In this document: piece by piece, positions 17,266 through 25,641 of the stretch | Numbering within the stretch: position 1 is the first letter of the stretch | Layout of the letters: each line of letters begins with the position of its first letter | NCBI GenBank assembly: GCA_041695045.1 | Contig: JBGFRR010000129.1 | Span: 1-36,944, forward strand | DNA length: 36,944 nucleotides | Source of the DNA: JBGFRR01 sp041695045 | GTDB lineage: Bacteria; Bacteroidota; Ignavibacteria; UBA10030 | Reading direction: 5' to 3' | Translations under genes and position numbers: made by a program | Notes under the pieces: model-generated | The model's database searches: none | Told to the model about the DNA's origin: nothing | Seen by the model: the letters and a program-made list of their open reading frames with translations, nothing else

Positions 17266-17556
17266 ATGAAAACCGTCGATGAGATACGATCCATACTTTC
17301 AGCCCATCGGGAGGTTTTGCGCGCTCGCTTTGGTGTAAAAGAGATCGGGATTTTTGGCTCGCTGGCCCGTAATGAAGCGGAGCGGACAAGCGATATCGAT
17401 ATCGTTGTGGATTTCGAACGCCCTATCGGATTGGCATTCACTGAGTTAGCGGAATACCTTGAGACCATCCTGGATGCCAAGGTAGGCCTTGTTTCTAAGC
17501 ACGCAATCAAGCCACGGTTCCTCGCAGCAGTCGAGAGCGACCTCATTTATGTCTAA
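17266..17556 (+). CDS. mntA: MntA-type nucleotidyltransferase antitoxin
   Basis: 96 residues of the minimal nucleotidyltransferase family. The active site FGSLARNEAERTSDIDIVVDF gives G31-S32 and the metal-binding D43 and D45. In characterised MntA/HepT pairs this protein adenylylates a Tyr of the HEPN toxin and silences it. The ATG at 17266 is chosen because it begins the conserved MKTVDEIRSIL helix. The stop overlaps the start of the HepT gene by eight bases, as usual for this operon. The active site looks intact even though the toxin partner is damaged. Confidence 0.88.
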   Translation: MKTVDEIRSILSAHREVLRARFGVKEIGIFGSLARNEAERTSDIDIVVDFERPIGLAFTELAEYLETILDAKVGLVSKHAIKPRFLAAVESDLIYV

Positions 17557-17876
17557 GCGGGACTGGAAACGTCTTGTCGAAGATATGCTTGAGAGCATCG
17601 AGAGGATTCAACAGTATACGCGTGACATCTCTGGACAAGAGTTTGCCAAGAATCAGATAGTCGTTGATGCCGTCGTGCGAAATCTTGAAATCATTGGGAA
17701 AGCAGCGAACCATCTTCCAGCCGAAATGATAGGTCGATTTCCTAGGATCCCTTGGAACAACATCATCGGTTTGCGGAATCGTTGAATATTTCGGCGTTGA
17801 CACGAGGATTATCTGGCACATTGTCGAGATCGGGTTGAGCGACTTAAAGGCTAAGCTCGAGAAACTCTTGGCATAG
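17549..17876 (+). pseudogene. hepT: HepT-type HEPN toxin, frameshifted at the active site
   Basis: HEPN RNases of this family cut RNA using an R-N-x(3)-H-x-Y type motif. The frame reads normally from MSKRDWKRLVEDMLESIERI to WNNIIGLRNR, then stops at 17783-17785. In another frame it resumes at once as EYFGVDTRIIWHIV...LEKLLA, the normal C-terminus. Compared with the family pattern RNxLxHEYFG, about eight bases are missing. They held the catalytic His codon and kept the frame. The toxin should therefore be dead while the antitoxin is kept. The start ATG overlaps mntA by eight bases. Confidence 0.82.
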
Positions 17877-17925
17877 TCGACACGTCGCATCTCTTTCCGA
17901 TTATTCTCTTTCTCCCCCATCAAGC

Positions 17926-18699
17926 ATGAATTCCCTTTCTAACCAGATCATCCTCATCACCGGCGCAAGCTCGGGCATTGGCCGTGCATGTGCGGCGGCG
18001 TTTGCGGCAGAAGGCGCGTGGGTGATCCTCGCAGCACGGCGCAACGAGAGACTTCACGAGCTTGCCGCCTCGCTCAAAGAGCAATTCAACATAGCGTCAT
18101 ACATCATCGAGCTTGACGTGCGAGACCACAAAGCTGTCCAGCACGCCTTTAACAAATTGCCGGATGCCTGGCAAGAAATCGACATCCTGATCAACAACGC
18201 AGGACTCAGCCGCGGCCTCGACGTGCTTCATGAAGGAAAGATCGAGGACTGGGACGAGATGATCGATACAAACATCAAGGGGCTGCTCTACGTCAGCCGC
18301 GCGGTGATACCGGGAATGGTGGAACGAAAACGCGGCACCATAATCAATATCGGATCAATTGCAGGGACGGAGGTCTATCCCCGCGGCAACGTCTACAGCG
18401 CGACGAAGCATGCCGTCGATGCGATCACCCGCACGCTGCGCATGGAGTTGGTGGATACGCCGCTCCGTGTGTGTACGGTCGATCCAGGTCTTGTGGAAAC
18501 GGAGTTCAGCTTGGTGCGGTTTCGGGGCGATGAGGAGCGCGCTCAACAAGTCTATCAGACCATCAAAGCATTAGAGCCTGAGGATGTTGCGCAAGCAGCG
18601 CTCTTTTGCGCCACGCGTCCACCTCATGTTCAACTTGCACAGGTCGTCATCCTTCCCACGGCACAAGCAACGCCGATGGTTGTGCACCGAAACTCGTGA
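17926..18699 (+). CDS. SDR-family NAD(P)-dependent oxidoreductase (YdfG-like)
   Basis: 257 residues with the full short-chain dehydrogenase pattern: cofactor loop TGASSGIG (12-19), ARRNER that suggests NADP preference, NNAG (90-93) and the catalytic S144-Y157-K161. The C-terminal part (PGLVETEFSLVRFRGDEERA) resembles the YdfG group, which reduces 3-hydroxy acids or malonic semialdehyde in other bacteria. Substrate is inferred by similarity only. ATG at 17926 lies 50 bases after the broken hepT. Confidence 0.9.
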   Translation: MNSLSNQIILITGASSGIGRACAAAFAAEGAWVILAARRNERLHELAASLKEQFNIASYIIELDVRDHKAVQHAFNKLPDAWQEIDILINNAGLSRGLDVLHEGKIEDWDEMIDTNIKGLLYVSRAVIPGMVERKRGTIINIGSIAGTEVYPRGNVYSATKHAVDAITRTLRMELVDTPLRVCTVDPGLVETEFSLVRFRGDEERAQQVYQTIKALEPEDVAQAALFCATRPPHVQLAQVVILPTAQATPMVVHRNS

Positions 18700-18702
18700 A
18701 TA

Positions 18703-18772
18703 GGATACCGATTGAGAATGGTTGACACAGAGCCGTTAGTCCAATCTGTGTAGATCTGTTTGGTCGGTATCC
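18703..18772. other. Nested inverted repeats between two genes
   Basis: An outer 9-bp pair (GGATACCGA 18703-18711 with TCGGTATCC 18764-18772) encloses an inner 7-bp pair (ACACAGA 18725-18731 with TCTGTGT 18745-18751). The two are separated by nearly equal arms of 13 and 12 bases. There is no U run. It could be a structured RNA element, a 3' end structure or a relic of a small mobile element. Confidence 0.45.
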
Positions 18773-18830
18773 ACGAGTATATCATTGCTGGCAAAACCAA
18801 CATCCTCTACTGAAACAGGGATCCATATTT

Positions 18831-19202
18831 ATGGCCACGTCCTTTTTCATCATCGGTTCCATCAGCGGCTTTCTTGCGGTTGCGTTCGGAGCGTTCGCTG
18901 CTCACGCGCTGAAGTCGAGACTCGACCCCGATTTGCTTGCCATATTCGAGACGGGGGTGCGGTATCATTTCTATCATACTCTTGCTCTGTTTCTTGCCGC
19001 GTGGGCGTTGCAGAAATTCCAGTATGCACTCTTTGGTGCGGCGGCGTGGTCATTCGTAGCGGGTATTGTGATTTTCTCGGGCAGTTTGTATGTCCTTTCT
19101 CTCACCGGATTGCGCTGGCTTGGTGTCATCACCCCTTTTGGTGGACTGGCGTTTCTTGCCGGATGGTTGCTGCTTGCTGTCGGTTTTTGGAAGAATCTCT
19201 AA
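18831..19202 (+). CDS. DUF423 family membrane protein
   Basis: 123 residues with four hydrophobic segments and the conserved family signature: GAFAAHALKSRL near the N-terminus, FETGVRYHFYHTLALF in the middle and FSGSLYVLSLTGLRWLGVITPFGGLAFLAGW near the end. DUF423 (YgdD-like) proteins are small inner-membrane proteins of unknown role found widely in bacteria. The length is typical. ATG at 18831 is the only start that gives the full first helix. Confidence 0.9.
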   Translation: MATSFFIIGSISGFLAVAFGAFAAHALKSRLDPDLLAIFETGVRYHFYHTLALFLAAWALQKFQYALFGAAAWSFVAGIVIFSGSLYVLSLTGLRWLGVITPFGGLAFLAGWLLLAVGFWKNL

Positions 19203-19407
19203 AGTCACTATTGCTCCACAGGTTCAGAATTTCCTGAAGGGCACAATTCTCTCCCGGTTCGTTGTTTTTCGGCCAAATTTTACTACCTTCAAATAAATTC
19301 AAGCCCTACGAGGATTGTTAATGTGGCAAGGGAAAATGTTGGGAACGCGAAGGGAGTGAGAGAATACGAACCAGCGCAGGGATATCCATCGGTGCAGGAA
19401 TGCTTGT

Positions 19408-19719
19408 ATGACGATCACTCTTCAGAAGATTCATGAGCGCAAACAGACGCGCAAGCGGGTGCTGGACCGTCAGCTTGCCAATGTTATTCAGTTGCTTAAG
19501 GGCTTCGGTGCTGAGAAGATAATCGTGTTCGGTTCGTATGCAGAGGATTGTCTCAGAACATGGAGTGATCTTGACGTGATCTGTATAATGCCCTCAGGGT
19601 GCACAGGAAAAGAATGGATGGAGAGAATCAACGAGCAGGTGGACCGCTTTGTGGGGTGTGATATTGCAGCGTATACTGCAGAAGAGCTTCAGCAACTCCT
19701 GCCAGTGAGTCGGTTTTAA
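19408..19719 (+). CDS. Nucleotidyltransferase-domain protein, shortened C-terminus
   Basis: 103 residues of the MNT-like nucleotidyltransferase fold, with VFGSYAEDCLRTWSDLDVICI giving G42-S43 and D54/D56. Such proteins often pair with HEPN proteins, but none is adjacent here. The frame ends at LLPVSRF followed by TAA. Reading past the stop gives HRALAKGKWNNTY before a second stop, matching the usual ...SRFLxHALKEGK ending of relatives. A single nonsense change has probably removed about 14 residues. The active site is intact. It is unclear whether the short form works. Confidence 0.75.
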   Translation: MTITLQKIHERKQTRKRVLDRQLANVIQLLKGFGAEKIIVFGSYAEDCLRTWSDLDVICIMPSGCTGKEWMERINEQVDRFVGCDIAAYTAEELQQLLPVSRF

Positions 19720-19789
19720 CATCGTGCCTTAGCAAAAGGGAAATGGAACAACACTTACTAGCAGCGATTGTAAAAAGAGAAGTCATGGT

Positions 19790-21259
19790 ATGAATCCGTT
19801 CGAGCAGCACTTCGAGCCGTTCCGTAAGAACATCGTCGGCTACCGGCACCGGTTTACAACGCCGTACGGCGAGAAGGAACTCGTGTACGCAGATTGGACG
19901 GCAAGCGGCCGGTTGTACCGACCGATTGAAGAGAAGATGCTTGATGAGTTCGGGCCGTTCGTCGGTAACACGCATTCGGAAACGAACATCACCGGAACGT
20001 CGATGACGCATGCGTACCATCTCGCCCATCAGATCATTAAGAAACACGTCAACGCCGGGCCGGAGGATGCACTGCTGTTCGTCGGATTCGGGATGACGCC
20101 GGCGATCAACAAGCTTCAGCGGTTGTTAGGCCTTAAGCTGCCGGAACAACTTCAACCCTACGTCTCCATCTCCGAAGAACAGCGTCCCATCGTGTTTGTC
20201 ACCCACATGGAGCATCACTCGAACCACACCACGTGGTATGAGACCATTGCCGATGTCGTCGTTCTGAAGAATACGGACGAAGGACTCGTGGATGTGGATG
20301 ATTTGCGCGAACTGCTTCAGAAGTACAAGAATCGGCGGACGAAGATCGGCGCGTTCACCGCGTGTTCGAACGTTACCGGCATCGCAACACCCTACCACCA
20401 GCTTGCCCGCATCATGCACGAACACGGAGGGCTTTGTTTTGTGGATTGTGCGGCATCAGCTCCCTACATGCCGATCAACATGCACCCGACAGACCCGCTT
20501 GAGAAGTTGGATGCCATTACCTTTTCGCCGCACAAGTTTTTAGGCGGACCCGGCACACCCGGTGTGTTGATCTTTGACTCGAATCTCTATCACCTCAAAT
20601 CGCCCGACCAGCCCGGCGGCGGCACGGTGTTGTGGACAAACCCGTGGGGCGAGTATCGGTTCATTCCCGACATCGAAGTGCGGGAGGATGGAGGCACGCC
20701 GGGTTTCCTGCAAGGCATCAAAGCAGCGCTGGCAATAGAATTGAAGGAAGCGATGGGCACCGAGTCCATGCACCATCGCGAGCGAGAGTTGGTGGCAAAG
20801 ATGTTCCGCGAGTTACGACGCATCCCCGGTCTCCATCTGCTTGCCGACAACATTGAAGACCGCTTAGCAATGGTCTCCTTTTACTTCGACGATATTCATT
20901 ACAACCTTGTGGTGCGGCTGTTGAACGACCGGTTCGGCATCCAGGTGCGCGGCGGCTGTTCCTGTGCCGGCACGTACGGGCATTACCTGCTGCACCTCGA
21001 CCGCTACACATCCAAGCGCATTATGGACAAGATCGACATGGGAGACAATACCGAGCGACCGGGCTGGGTGCGCGCCTCACTGCATCCGACGACGACGGAC
21101 GAGGAGGCAGACTACATCATCGACGCGCTGCGGGAGATTCGGAAGAATGCAAAGCAGTGGGCGACGGAATACGACTATGATCCGCACGCGAATGAATATC
21201 GGTTGCAAACCAACGGCACGGACTTTCAGCGGGAGATAGAGGGATGGTTCAGGTTGTAA
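19790..21259 (+). CDS. Class V aminotransferase (cysteine desulfurase-like PLP enzyme)
   Basis: 489 residues of fold-type I. The N-terminal part has VYADWTASGRLYRPIE and NTHSETNITGT. The PLP-binding region has FVDCAASAP (D219 pairs with the cofactor ring) and TFSPHKFLGGPGTPG with Schiff-base K249. A GGCSCAG segment near the C-terminus may hold a catalytic Cys. Long class V enzymes of this kind are annotated as aminotransferases or desulfurases; the substrate is not known. ATG at 19790 is preceded by AAAGAGAAG, a modest ribosome site. Confidence 0.9.
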   Translation: MNPFEQHFEPFRKNIVGYRHRFTTPYGEKELVYADWTASGRLYRPIEEKMLDEFGPFVGNTHSETNITGTSMTHAYHLAHQIIKKHVNAGPEDALLFVGFGMTPAINKLQRLLGLKLPEQLQPYVSISEEQRPIVFVTHMEHHSNHTTWYETIADVVVLKNTDEGLVDVDDLRELLQKYKNRRTKIGAFTACSNVTGIATPYHQLARIMHEHGGLCFVDCAASAPYMPINMHPTDPLEKLDAITFSPHKFLGGPGTPGVLIFDSNLYHLKSPDQPGGGTVLWTNPWGEYRFIPDIEVREDGGTPGFLQGIKAALAIELKEAMGTESMHHRERELVAKMFRELRRIPGLHLLADNIEDRLAMVSFYFDDIHYNLVVRLLNDRFGIQVRGGCSCAGTYGHYLLHLDRYTSKRIMDKIDMGDNTERPGWVRASLHPTTTDEEADYIIDALREIRKNAKQWATEYDYDPHANEYRLQTNGTDFQREIEGWFRL

Positions 21260-21261
21260 GC

Positions 21262-21642
21262 GGTAGATTGATATCAAGAATTTCCGCTTTGCGAGTGAGC
21301 GATTTCGAGTTCGTAATGTCATTCCACGTCTCACGCGCCCTCGCGACGTTGGGTTATGACTACCGTTATCGCCCAACTTCCATCTCCAATTACACCTTTG
21401 AGGGAAACCTTGAAGACAAAGCGATCGGGTGGAGAGGAGGTGTGAAGGGGAAGTACAGAGTCTGGAGTCCTATCGCTCTGAGCGTCGGTGCAGAATAGAG
21501 ATACCTGAAGTTGAACAATCTCGAAGGTGACATCAAAGAAATCTACAGAAGCAGCAGTCCCGAGTATGAAGAGATTCGAACGTTTCGGGGAAGGTTGGCA
21601 CAGCGAGATGGATACTTCGTTGGCCTGATAGCAGTTGGTTGA
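21262..21642 (+). pseudogene. Outer-membrane beta-barrel-like remnant with internal stop
   Basis: The frame after the aminotransferase reads ALATLGYDYRYRPTSISNYT, then an alternating aromatic/polar stretch (AIGWRGGVKGKYRVWSPIALS), a TAG at 21496-21498, and continues in frame as RYLKLNNLEGDIKEIYRSSS to GYFVGLIAVG. The YLKL...GYFVGL pattern is typical of beta-barrel strands. No start or signal sequence is left, so it is the C-terminal part of a lost membrane protein. Its last TGA overlaps the next gene's TTG start. Confidence 0.5.
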
Positions 21643-22754
21643 TCGTACGGATTATTCTGTTGGGTGTTCTCTTGTCCAGCTGCACCGTCGAACAACCGTT
21701 CGAAGCAGGAATTTTGGAGGACGAGGATTGGACTCCGACGGTGAAGCTTGCTCTCAATGATTATCGACGAATTGTTCTTTCGCTCGAACGGCCCCCGCGA
21801 GTTACTCTTCTGAAAAACATCGAGGGTTATCGATTAGTCATTCAACGGAAGCTGGATCTTTTTCTCGTCTCCTCGGATACCACTCTCGGAATTCACGTCG
21901 CACCTCGTTATCTGATTCCTCGCTTTCCCCATCCTCTTTATTCAAAACCAATTCTTGAGTATCAAGAGGGGTATGCGGCATACGTTGAAGTTCTTTACCG
22001 ACGGGGATCAACGCGCAGAACGAATACCGTTGATTTCATAACACCTCCTTCCCGCGGCGACATCATAAAACACATCCCCTTACCGAAGAAAGAGCCATAC
22101 GACTCGTACTGGTTTGCCAATACTCTTGGCTTCTCTCATGGAAAGCTCTTTGTTCTGCGTGACGAGTTTCTTTTCCAAGTGGACACGTCGACTGGGAATG
22201 CAACAGCGATCTCAAACTCCTTTACGCCGCCAGGCGACGATCCCAACAAAACATTCCGCAGTTTCGGTATCATTGGCGATACTCTCTTCTCCTATTACTA
22301 CAGATGGTCTCTGCAGACGGTAACGTTTGTTCGCTTGAATCTTCGATCGCGGGAAGTGGACTCCACCGCTCGATTGACGATTTCAAACGCATATCCCATC
22401 GCAGTCGTCTCAACCGGCAAAGATTTACTCTTGTTGCTGAAACGTTCGGATGGGCAGCACCAATTCGTGAGAATTGACCCACGGTCGGGCTCCTTACTGG
22501 AAACCCATCAACCTTTCGCTCCCGTCAGCTCTTACCCACTGAACTTTGCCTCTGATGGCCGGCAGATTTGGGTGCCGATCTATCAATGGTTCGACAATAG
22601 ACTCAAACTGATCGATCCCGCGACCGGCGCAACCATCAGAACTCTTCCCCATCCGGTTTTCAGTCCCGAGGGACTCGCGTGGGATGGTTCTGCATTCTGG
22701 ACAGTGGATAGAGAAGAATTACGGATCGTTAAGTTTCGTGCAGCGGGATTTTAG
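21639..22754 (+). CDS. Lipoprotein with beta-propeller-like repeats
   Basis: 371 residues starting at a TTG codon. A short lipoprotein signal MIVRIILLGVLLSSC gives Cys15 as the lipid anchor. The body contains repeating units such as GFSHGKLFVLRDEFLFQVDT, FGIIGDTLFSYYYRW, TGKDLLLLLKRSDGQHQFV, DGRQIWVPIYQW and GLAWDGSAFWTVDREE, like a six- or seven-bladed propeller of the NHL/YVTN type. I infer an outer-surface or periplasmic binding role; no specific function is recognised. No ATG gives the full signal, which supports the unusual start. Confidence 0.65.
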   Translation: MIVRIILLGVLLSSCTVEQPFEAGILEDEDWTPTVKLALNDYRRIVLSLERPPRVTLLKNIEGYRLVIQRKLDLFLVSSDTTLGIHVAPRYLIPRFPHPLYSKPILEYQEGYAAYVEVLYRRGSTRRTNTVDFITPPSRGDIIKHIPLPKKEPYDSYWFANTLGFSHGKLFVLRDEFLFQVDTSTGNATAISNSFTPPGDDPNKTFRSFGIIGDTLFSYYYRWSLQTVTFVRLNLRSREVDSTARLTISNAYPIAVVSTGKDLLLLLKRSDGQHQFVRIDPRSGSLLETHQPFAPVSSYPLNFASDGRQIWVPIYQWFDNRLKLIDPATGATIRTLPHPVFSPEGLAWDGSAFWTVDREELRIVKFRAAGF

Positions 22755-22931
22755 ACAATCCGCTCGGTTCAGACATCTCGGAAAGTTGGTCCTTGCAAGC
22801 ACATCCCCCCATTCCCTCCATCCCTATCCCAAGTTCGACACTTGCTGGGCTGAAAAAAATATTTTTCGGTGAATGCAACTCGCATTGACCGGTTTGTAGT
22901 GGAAAAGCGCGTGTAGTGCAAACTCAGCCTC

Positions 22932-23297
22932 TTGCGTAGTCACACCTCAATGTTGTATAATGGTGGAGAATTGAAATTCCCGGACGGTTCGCTGAAGGAG
23001 CGTGTAACGATTACGATCGAACTTCCCAATTGGGCCAAGATTGTTGGAGCCACCGTTGGCTTTGGGGATAGCGTTGCCTCGGCGGCGCGGTTCTTAGTGA
23101 CGCGACGGGATACACTGATCAGTCCATACAAGTTCGAGAAGCCCGTTGAACTCACGCTGCCTCTTCCGTCATCTCTCCCGACGAAGGTCGGCTCCCAGGT
23201 GAGCAAGTTTGTGCTCACGTTCCGGGATACGACAGGGAAGTTTGACACGATGGGTGTTCGAACGGTGATTCGAGACTCCGTTTCCGCGGCAATATGA
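22932..23297 (+). pseudogene. Fragment of an exported protein ahead of a T9SS sorting domain
   Basis: 121 residues, beta-rich, with IELPNWAKIVGATVGFGDSV and a long LPLPSSLPTKVGSQVSKFVL segment. It has no signal peptide and only non-ATG codons near the 5' edge, so the N-terminal part of the gene is missing. The frame ends in GCA-ATA-TGA, and the sorting domain starts one base later in another frame (23293). Together they are the C-terminal part of one secreted protein broken by an indel. Confidence 0.5.
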
Positions 23298-23550
23298 GCT
23301 TTATCAAAACTCCCCCAATCCCTTCAACCCATCGACAACGATTCGTTATGCAATTCCCAATACGAGCAATGTGCGGCTCGTTGTGCGGAACGTGCTTGGA
23401 CAAACCGTTGCGACTCTCGTCGATGAAGTGCATGAGCCGGGAACGTACAGCATCATCTTCCAGGCTGAATCATTGCCCAGCGGAATCTATCTGATCTCGC
23501 TCTATGCCGACCGACAAGCCATTACCCGACGAGTGGTGTTGCTGAAATAA
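23293..23550 (+). pseudogene. Type IX secretion C-terminal sorting domain, out of frame
   Basis: The frame reads YELYQNSPNPFNPSTTIRYA, then NVRLVVRNVLGQTVATLVDE, then LPSGIYLISLYADRQAITRR and VVLLK stop. This is the complete type A sorting domain that directs proteins through the type IX system to the cell surface. It has no start of its own and belongs to the fragment at 22932-23297, one frame away. A change of one base near 23291-23295 would rejoin them. Confidence 0.75.
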
Positions 23551-23612
23551 CTTTCCACAATAACGAAGTGTAGGCATAAAAAGGGAGGACACGTGGTTTT
23601 AGGGAGTTGCCC

Positions 23613-23636
23613 CTGGCGATGCCTTGGCATCGCCAG
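23613..23636. repeat. Perfect 24-bp palindrome
   Basis: CTGGCGATGCC and GGCATCGCCAG are an 11-bp perfect inverted repeat around TT. It lies upstream of an exported-protein gene. No T run follows, so it is not an obvious terminator. It may be a protein-binding site or a dispersed palindromic repeat. Confidence 0.6.
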
Positions 23637-23724
23637 CCTCCTTGTGGTCGAATGGTTCGTTTGTTCACACCAACAGTTTCTGAGGAAGACCGTGAAGGTA
23701 AACGTCTCCGAACAAGGAGCGAAG

Positions 23725-24306
23725 ATGAGGTTCCCACTGATGAAAATCATTGGAGCCGTTATGCTCATGGTGAGTGTAGGGAACACTGCGTTCTCTCAAA
23801 CAAGTTGGGAGGCATACTACCCGCTCCGTGTTGGCGATGTTTGGGAGTTCCTCGATTTTGGTACGGTGCCGATGACTCTCACGCGCAAAGTACTTTCCGA
23901 TACGGTGATGCCAAACGGGAAGAGATATGCTGTAATTGAGGAATATTATCATGATGGCCCTCATCCCGGCAGAGCAGGGCTACTTCAGTATGAGAGAATT
24001 GATTCAGCAGGGAACGTCTTTGCTTATTTACCAATTACATGTGAATGGCCGTTAGTTTATCGTGATACTTTGCGCTATAAGTTAAATGGTAATGTTGGTG
24101 ATACCATAAAGGCTGTGTGCAGGCTTCCGAATACTTTTTGGCGTATCAGGCAAAAGGATTCAACGCTTTTCTTTGATGGCCAAAAGGAGTTCAGCGAGTT
24201 CGAGTTGGTCAACGATGTGGTGCGTGGACTGAAGACAATCGTTCAACACTTTGGGTTGATCTATATGGCTACGAAGGAGGTGAGAGAACTCTCCGAGGGG
24301 CAATAA
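23725..24306 (+). pseudogene. Exported protein, main part (frameshifted before its sorting domain)
   Basis: Begins MRFPLMKIIGAVMLMVSVG, a signal peptide with cleavage near AFSQ-TS. It is followed by YYPLRVGDVWEFLDFGTVPM and repeated beta segments (PNGKRYAVIEEYYH..., LLQYERIDSAGNVFAYL). This YPLxxGDxWEY type of surface protein of unknown role is common in Ignavibacteria-like genomes. The frame is lost at GGGG (24297-24300). One extra G leads into SEGAIINGKRYGNITVSVEG and the sorting domain at 24300-24650. The upstream ATG-less extension from 23593 is not needed. Confidence 0.65.
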
Positions 24307-24650
24307 TCAACGGAAAGAGATACGGCAATATAACTGTTTCAGTTGAGGGAACTGAAAAACCTGTTGTTCCCACAGATTTTAAATTGTTCCAAAACTATCC
24401 CAATCCCTTTAATGGAGAGACAAGAATAGCATTGACAGTAGGTCGTTCAATGAGTGTAGAGCTCTGCGTTTACAATGCGGGGGGTAAAAAGGTTCGGACA
24501 GTTTTCCGCGACAAACAAGCGTTCGGAGACTACGTCGTTTCGTGGGATGGAAAAAACGATTACGGGAATCCGTTGCCCTCAGGAGTCTACTTTTTAGTTT
24601 TGCGATCGGATCATGCCTTGCGGGTTCAAAGGGCTGTGTACATAAGATAG
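24300..24650 (+). pseudogene. Type IX sorting domain of the preceding exported protein
   Basis: Contains INGKRYGNITVSVEG, then FKLFQNYPNPFNGETRIALT, LCVYNAGGKKVRTVFRD, YVVSWDGKNDYGNPLPSGVY and a terminal RVQRAVYIR: a complete type A C-terminal sorting domain. It continues the gene at 23725 after a missing G in the GGGG tract. The internal ATG at 24384 would start after the conserved FQNYPNPFN motif and is not a native start. Confidence 0.75.
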
Positions 24651-24663
24651 AGAGGAGGAAGTC

Positions 24664-25100
24664 ATGAAAAAAAGGGTTTAGTACTGTCGCTATTGCTGAC
24701 ATTAAGCCTTAGCTCGAGTTTTTCACAAGTGATTGGTGAAGTTGACTGCGGCGGACCTGATAATGGTTCCGCGGTTCCGAATGACCGGGGATTCTTAATC
24801 CCAGGCTCAGGGGTGGTTCGTGCAATGTGGATCGTCTGTAAGTTTTCGAGTGATACCTTTGACCGTTCTCCCTTCACAGATCGCTGGCCAAGCAGTATGA
24901 ATACTCCTGAAACATTCCCTTCGTGGACTACAGCGTTGCTTGCAACCGATCCTAATGTCACACCACTATTCGAGTCACTGACGGGCTGGTACAATACAAT
25001 GTCGCTCGGCAATCTTAAGATCGTTGGTGATGTTTATAAATACGTCCCACCTCACCCTGAATCGTATTATCATTGGAATCCTTCTTATCCTGCGGGAGAC
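24664..25100 (+). pseudogene. N-terminal part of an exported M6-protease-like protein
   Basis: With eight A instead of seven after the ATG (24667-24673) the frame reads MKKKGLVLSLLLTLSLSSSF, a textbook signal peptide. It goes on through VIGEVDCGGPDNGSAVPNDR and WTTALLATDPNVTPLFESLT to SLGNLKIVGDVYKYVPP. The last part resembles the N-terminal region of secreted M6-like metalloproteases; this is a weak assignment. The zinc site region is absent because the gene stops at the IS110 fragment near 25100. It is therefore doubly broken: by the homopolymer indel and by truncation. Confidence 0.5.
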
Positions 25101-25104
25101 GAAC

Positions 25105-25482
25105 GCAGGCGAGGTCACGCACATCGCGGTATTGCGCTGCGATCTTATGTGCTCCAGGGATGTAGTTCATGCGTAATAATTGTGCGAGCGTCTCCGCGTC
25201 GGTCTTATCCGTTTTCACTTTGGCATATGCGATGGCTTTGAGATACTTCGCACGGGCCAACACGAGCTCGATGCCCAGGGACCGGAACAGGTCGTCAAGC
25301 CAGTACCACCCGGCTGTCAACTCTACAACCGCTCGGTGTGGTTCGTTGCCAAGCGAGCGAATGTATGCCGTAAATGCTGTCACCGTATTTTTCAACCGCT
25401 CTTGCTGGACCACCATGCCTTGCTCATTGACTGTGGTCAGGAAAGAATTATCTTTATGTTTATCAATACCGGTGTAGACCAT
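25105..25482 (-). mobile_element. IS110-family transposase, N-terminal fragment
   Basis: Starts MVYTGIDKHKDNSFLTTVNE after a strong AAGGAGG ribosome site (25489-25495). The DEDD catalytic residues are present in GIDKHKD, VVELTAGWYWLDD and KTDKTDAETLAQLL. About 120 residues remain of the usual 330-400, ending at YRDVRDL, after which the frame reads antisense into the protease-like gene. The serine-containing transposase_20 domain is missing, so the element cannot move by itself. A longer start at 25533 is possible but lacks a ribosome site. Confidence 0.82.
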
Positions 25483-25615
25483 AGGAGCCTCCTTCATTGA
25501 GTATGAGTGGATATTGTTTGCAACCACTAACATACGAATTTGGGAGGTTCCTTTTTGGTAATATCAGCCTGTTAGACGTACAACACAGCACAAAGTTTCA
25601 CTCTGTAACAGACTT

Positions 25616-25641
25616 TTTCAGTGAGAACTATTTCACTGAAA
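25616..25641. repeat. Inverted repeat at the 3' end of the thioredoxin gene
   Basis: TTTCAGTGA (25616-25624) and TCACTGAAA (25633-25641) pair with an 8-nt loop, overlapping the stop codon of the minus-strand gene at 25628. No U run follows in either direction, so a role in termination is possible but not clear. Confidence 0.4.
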
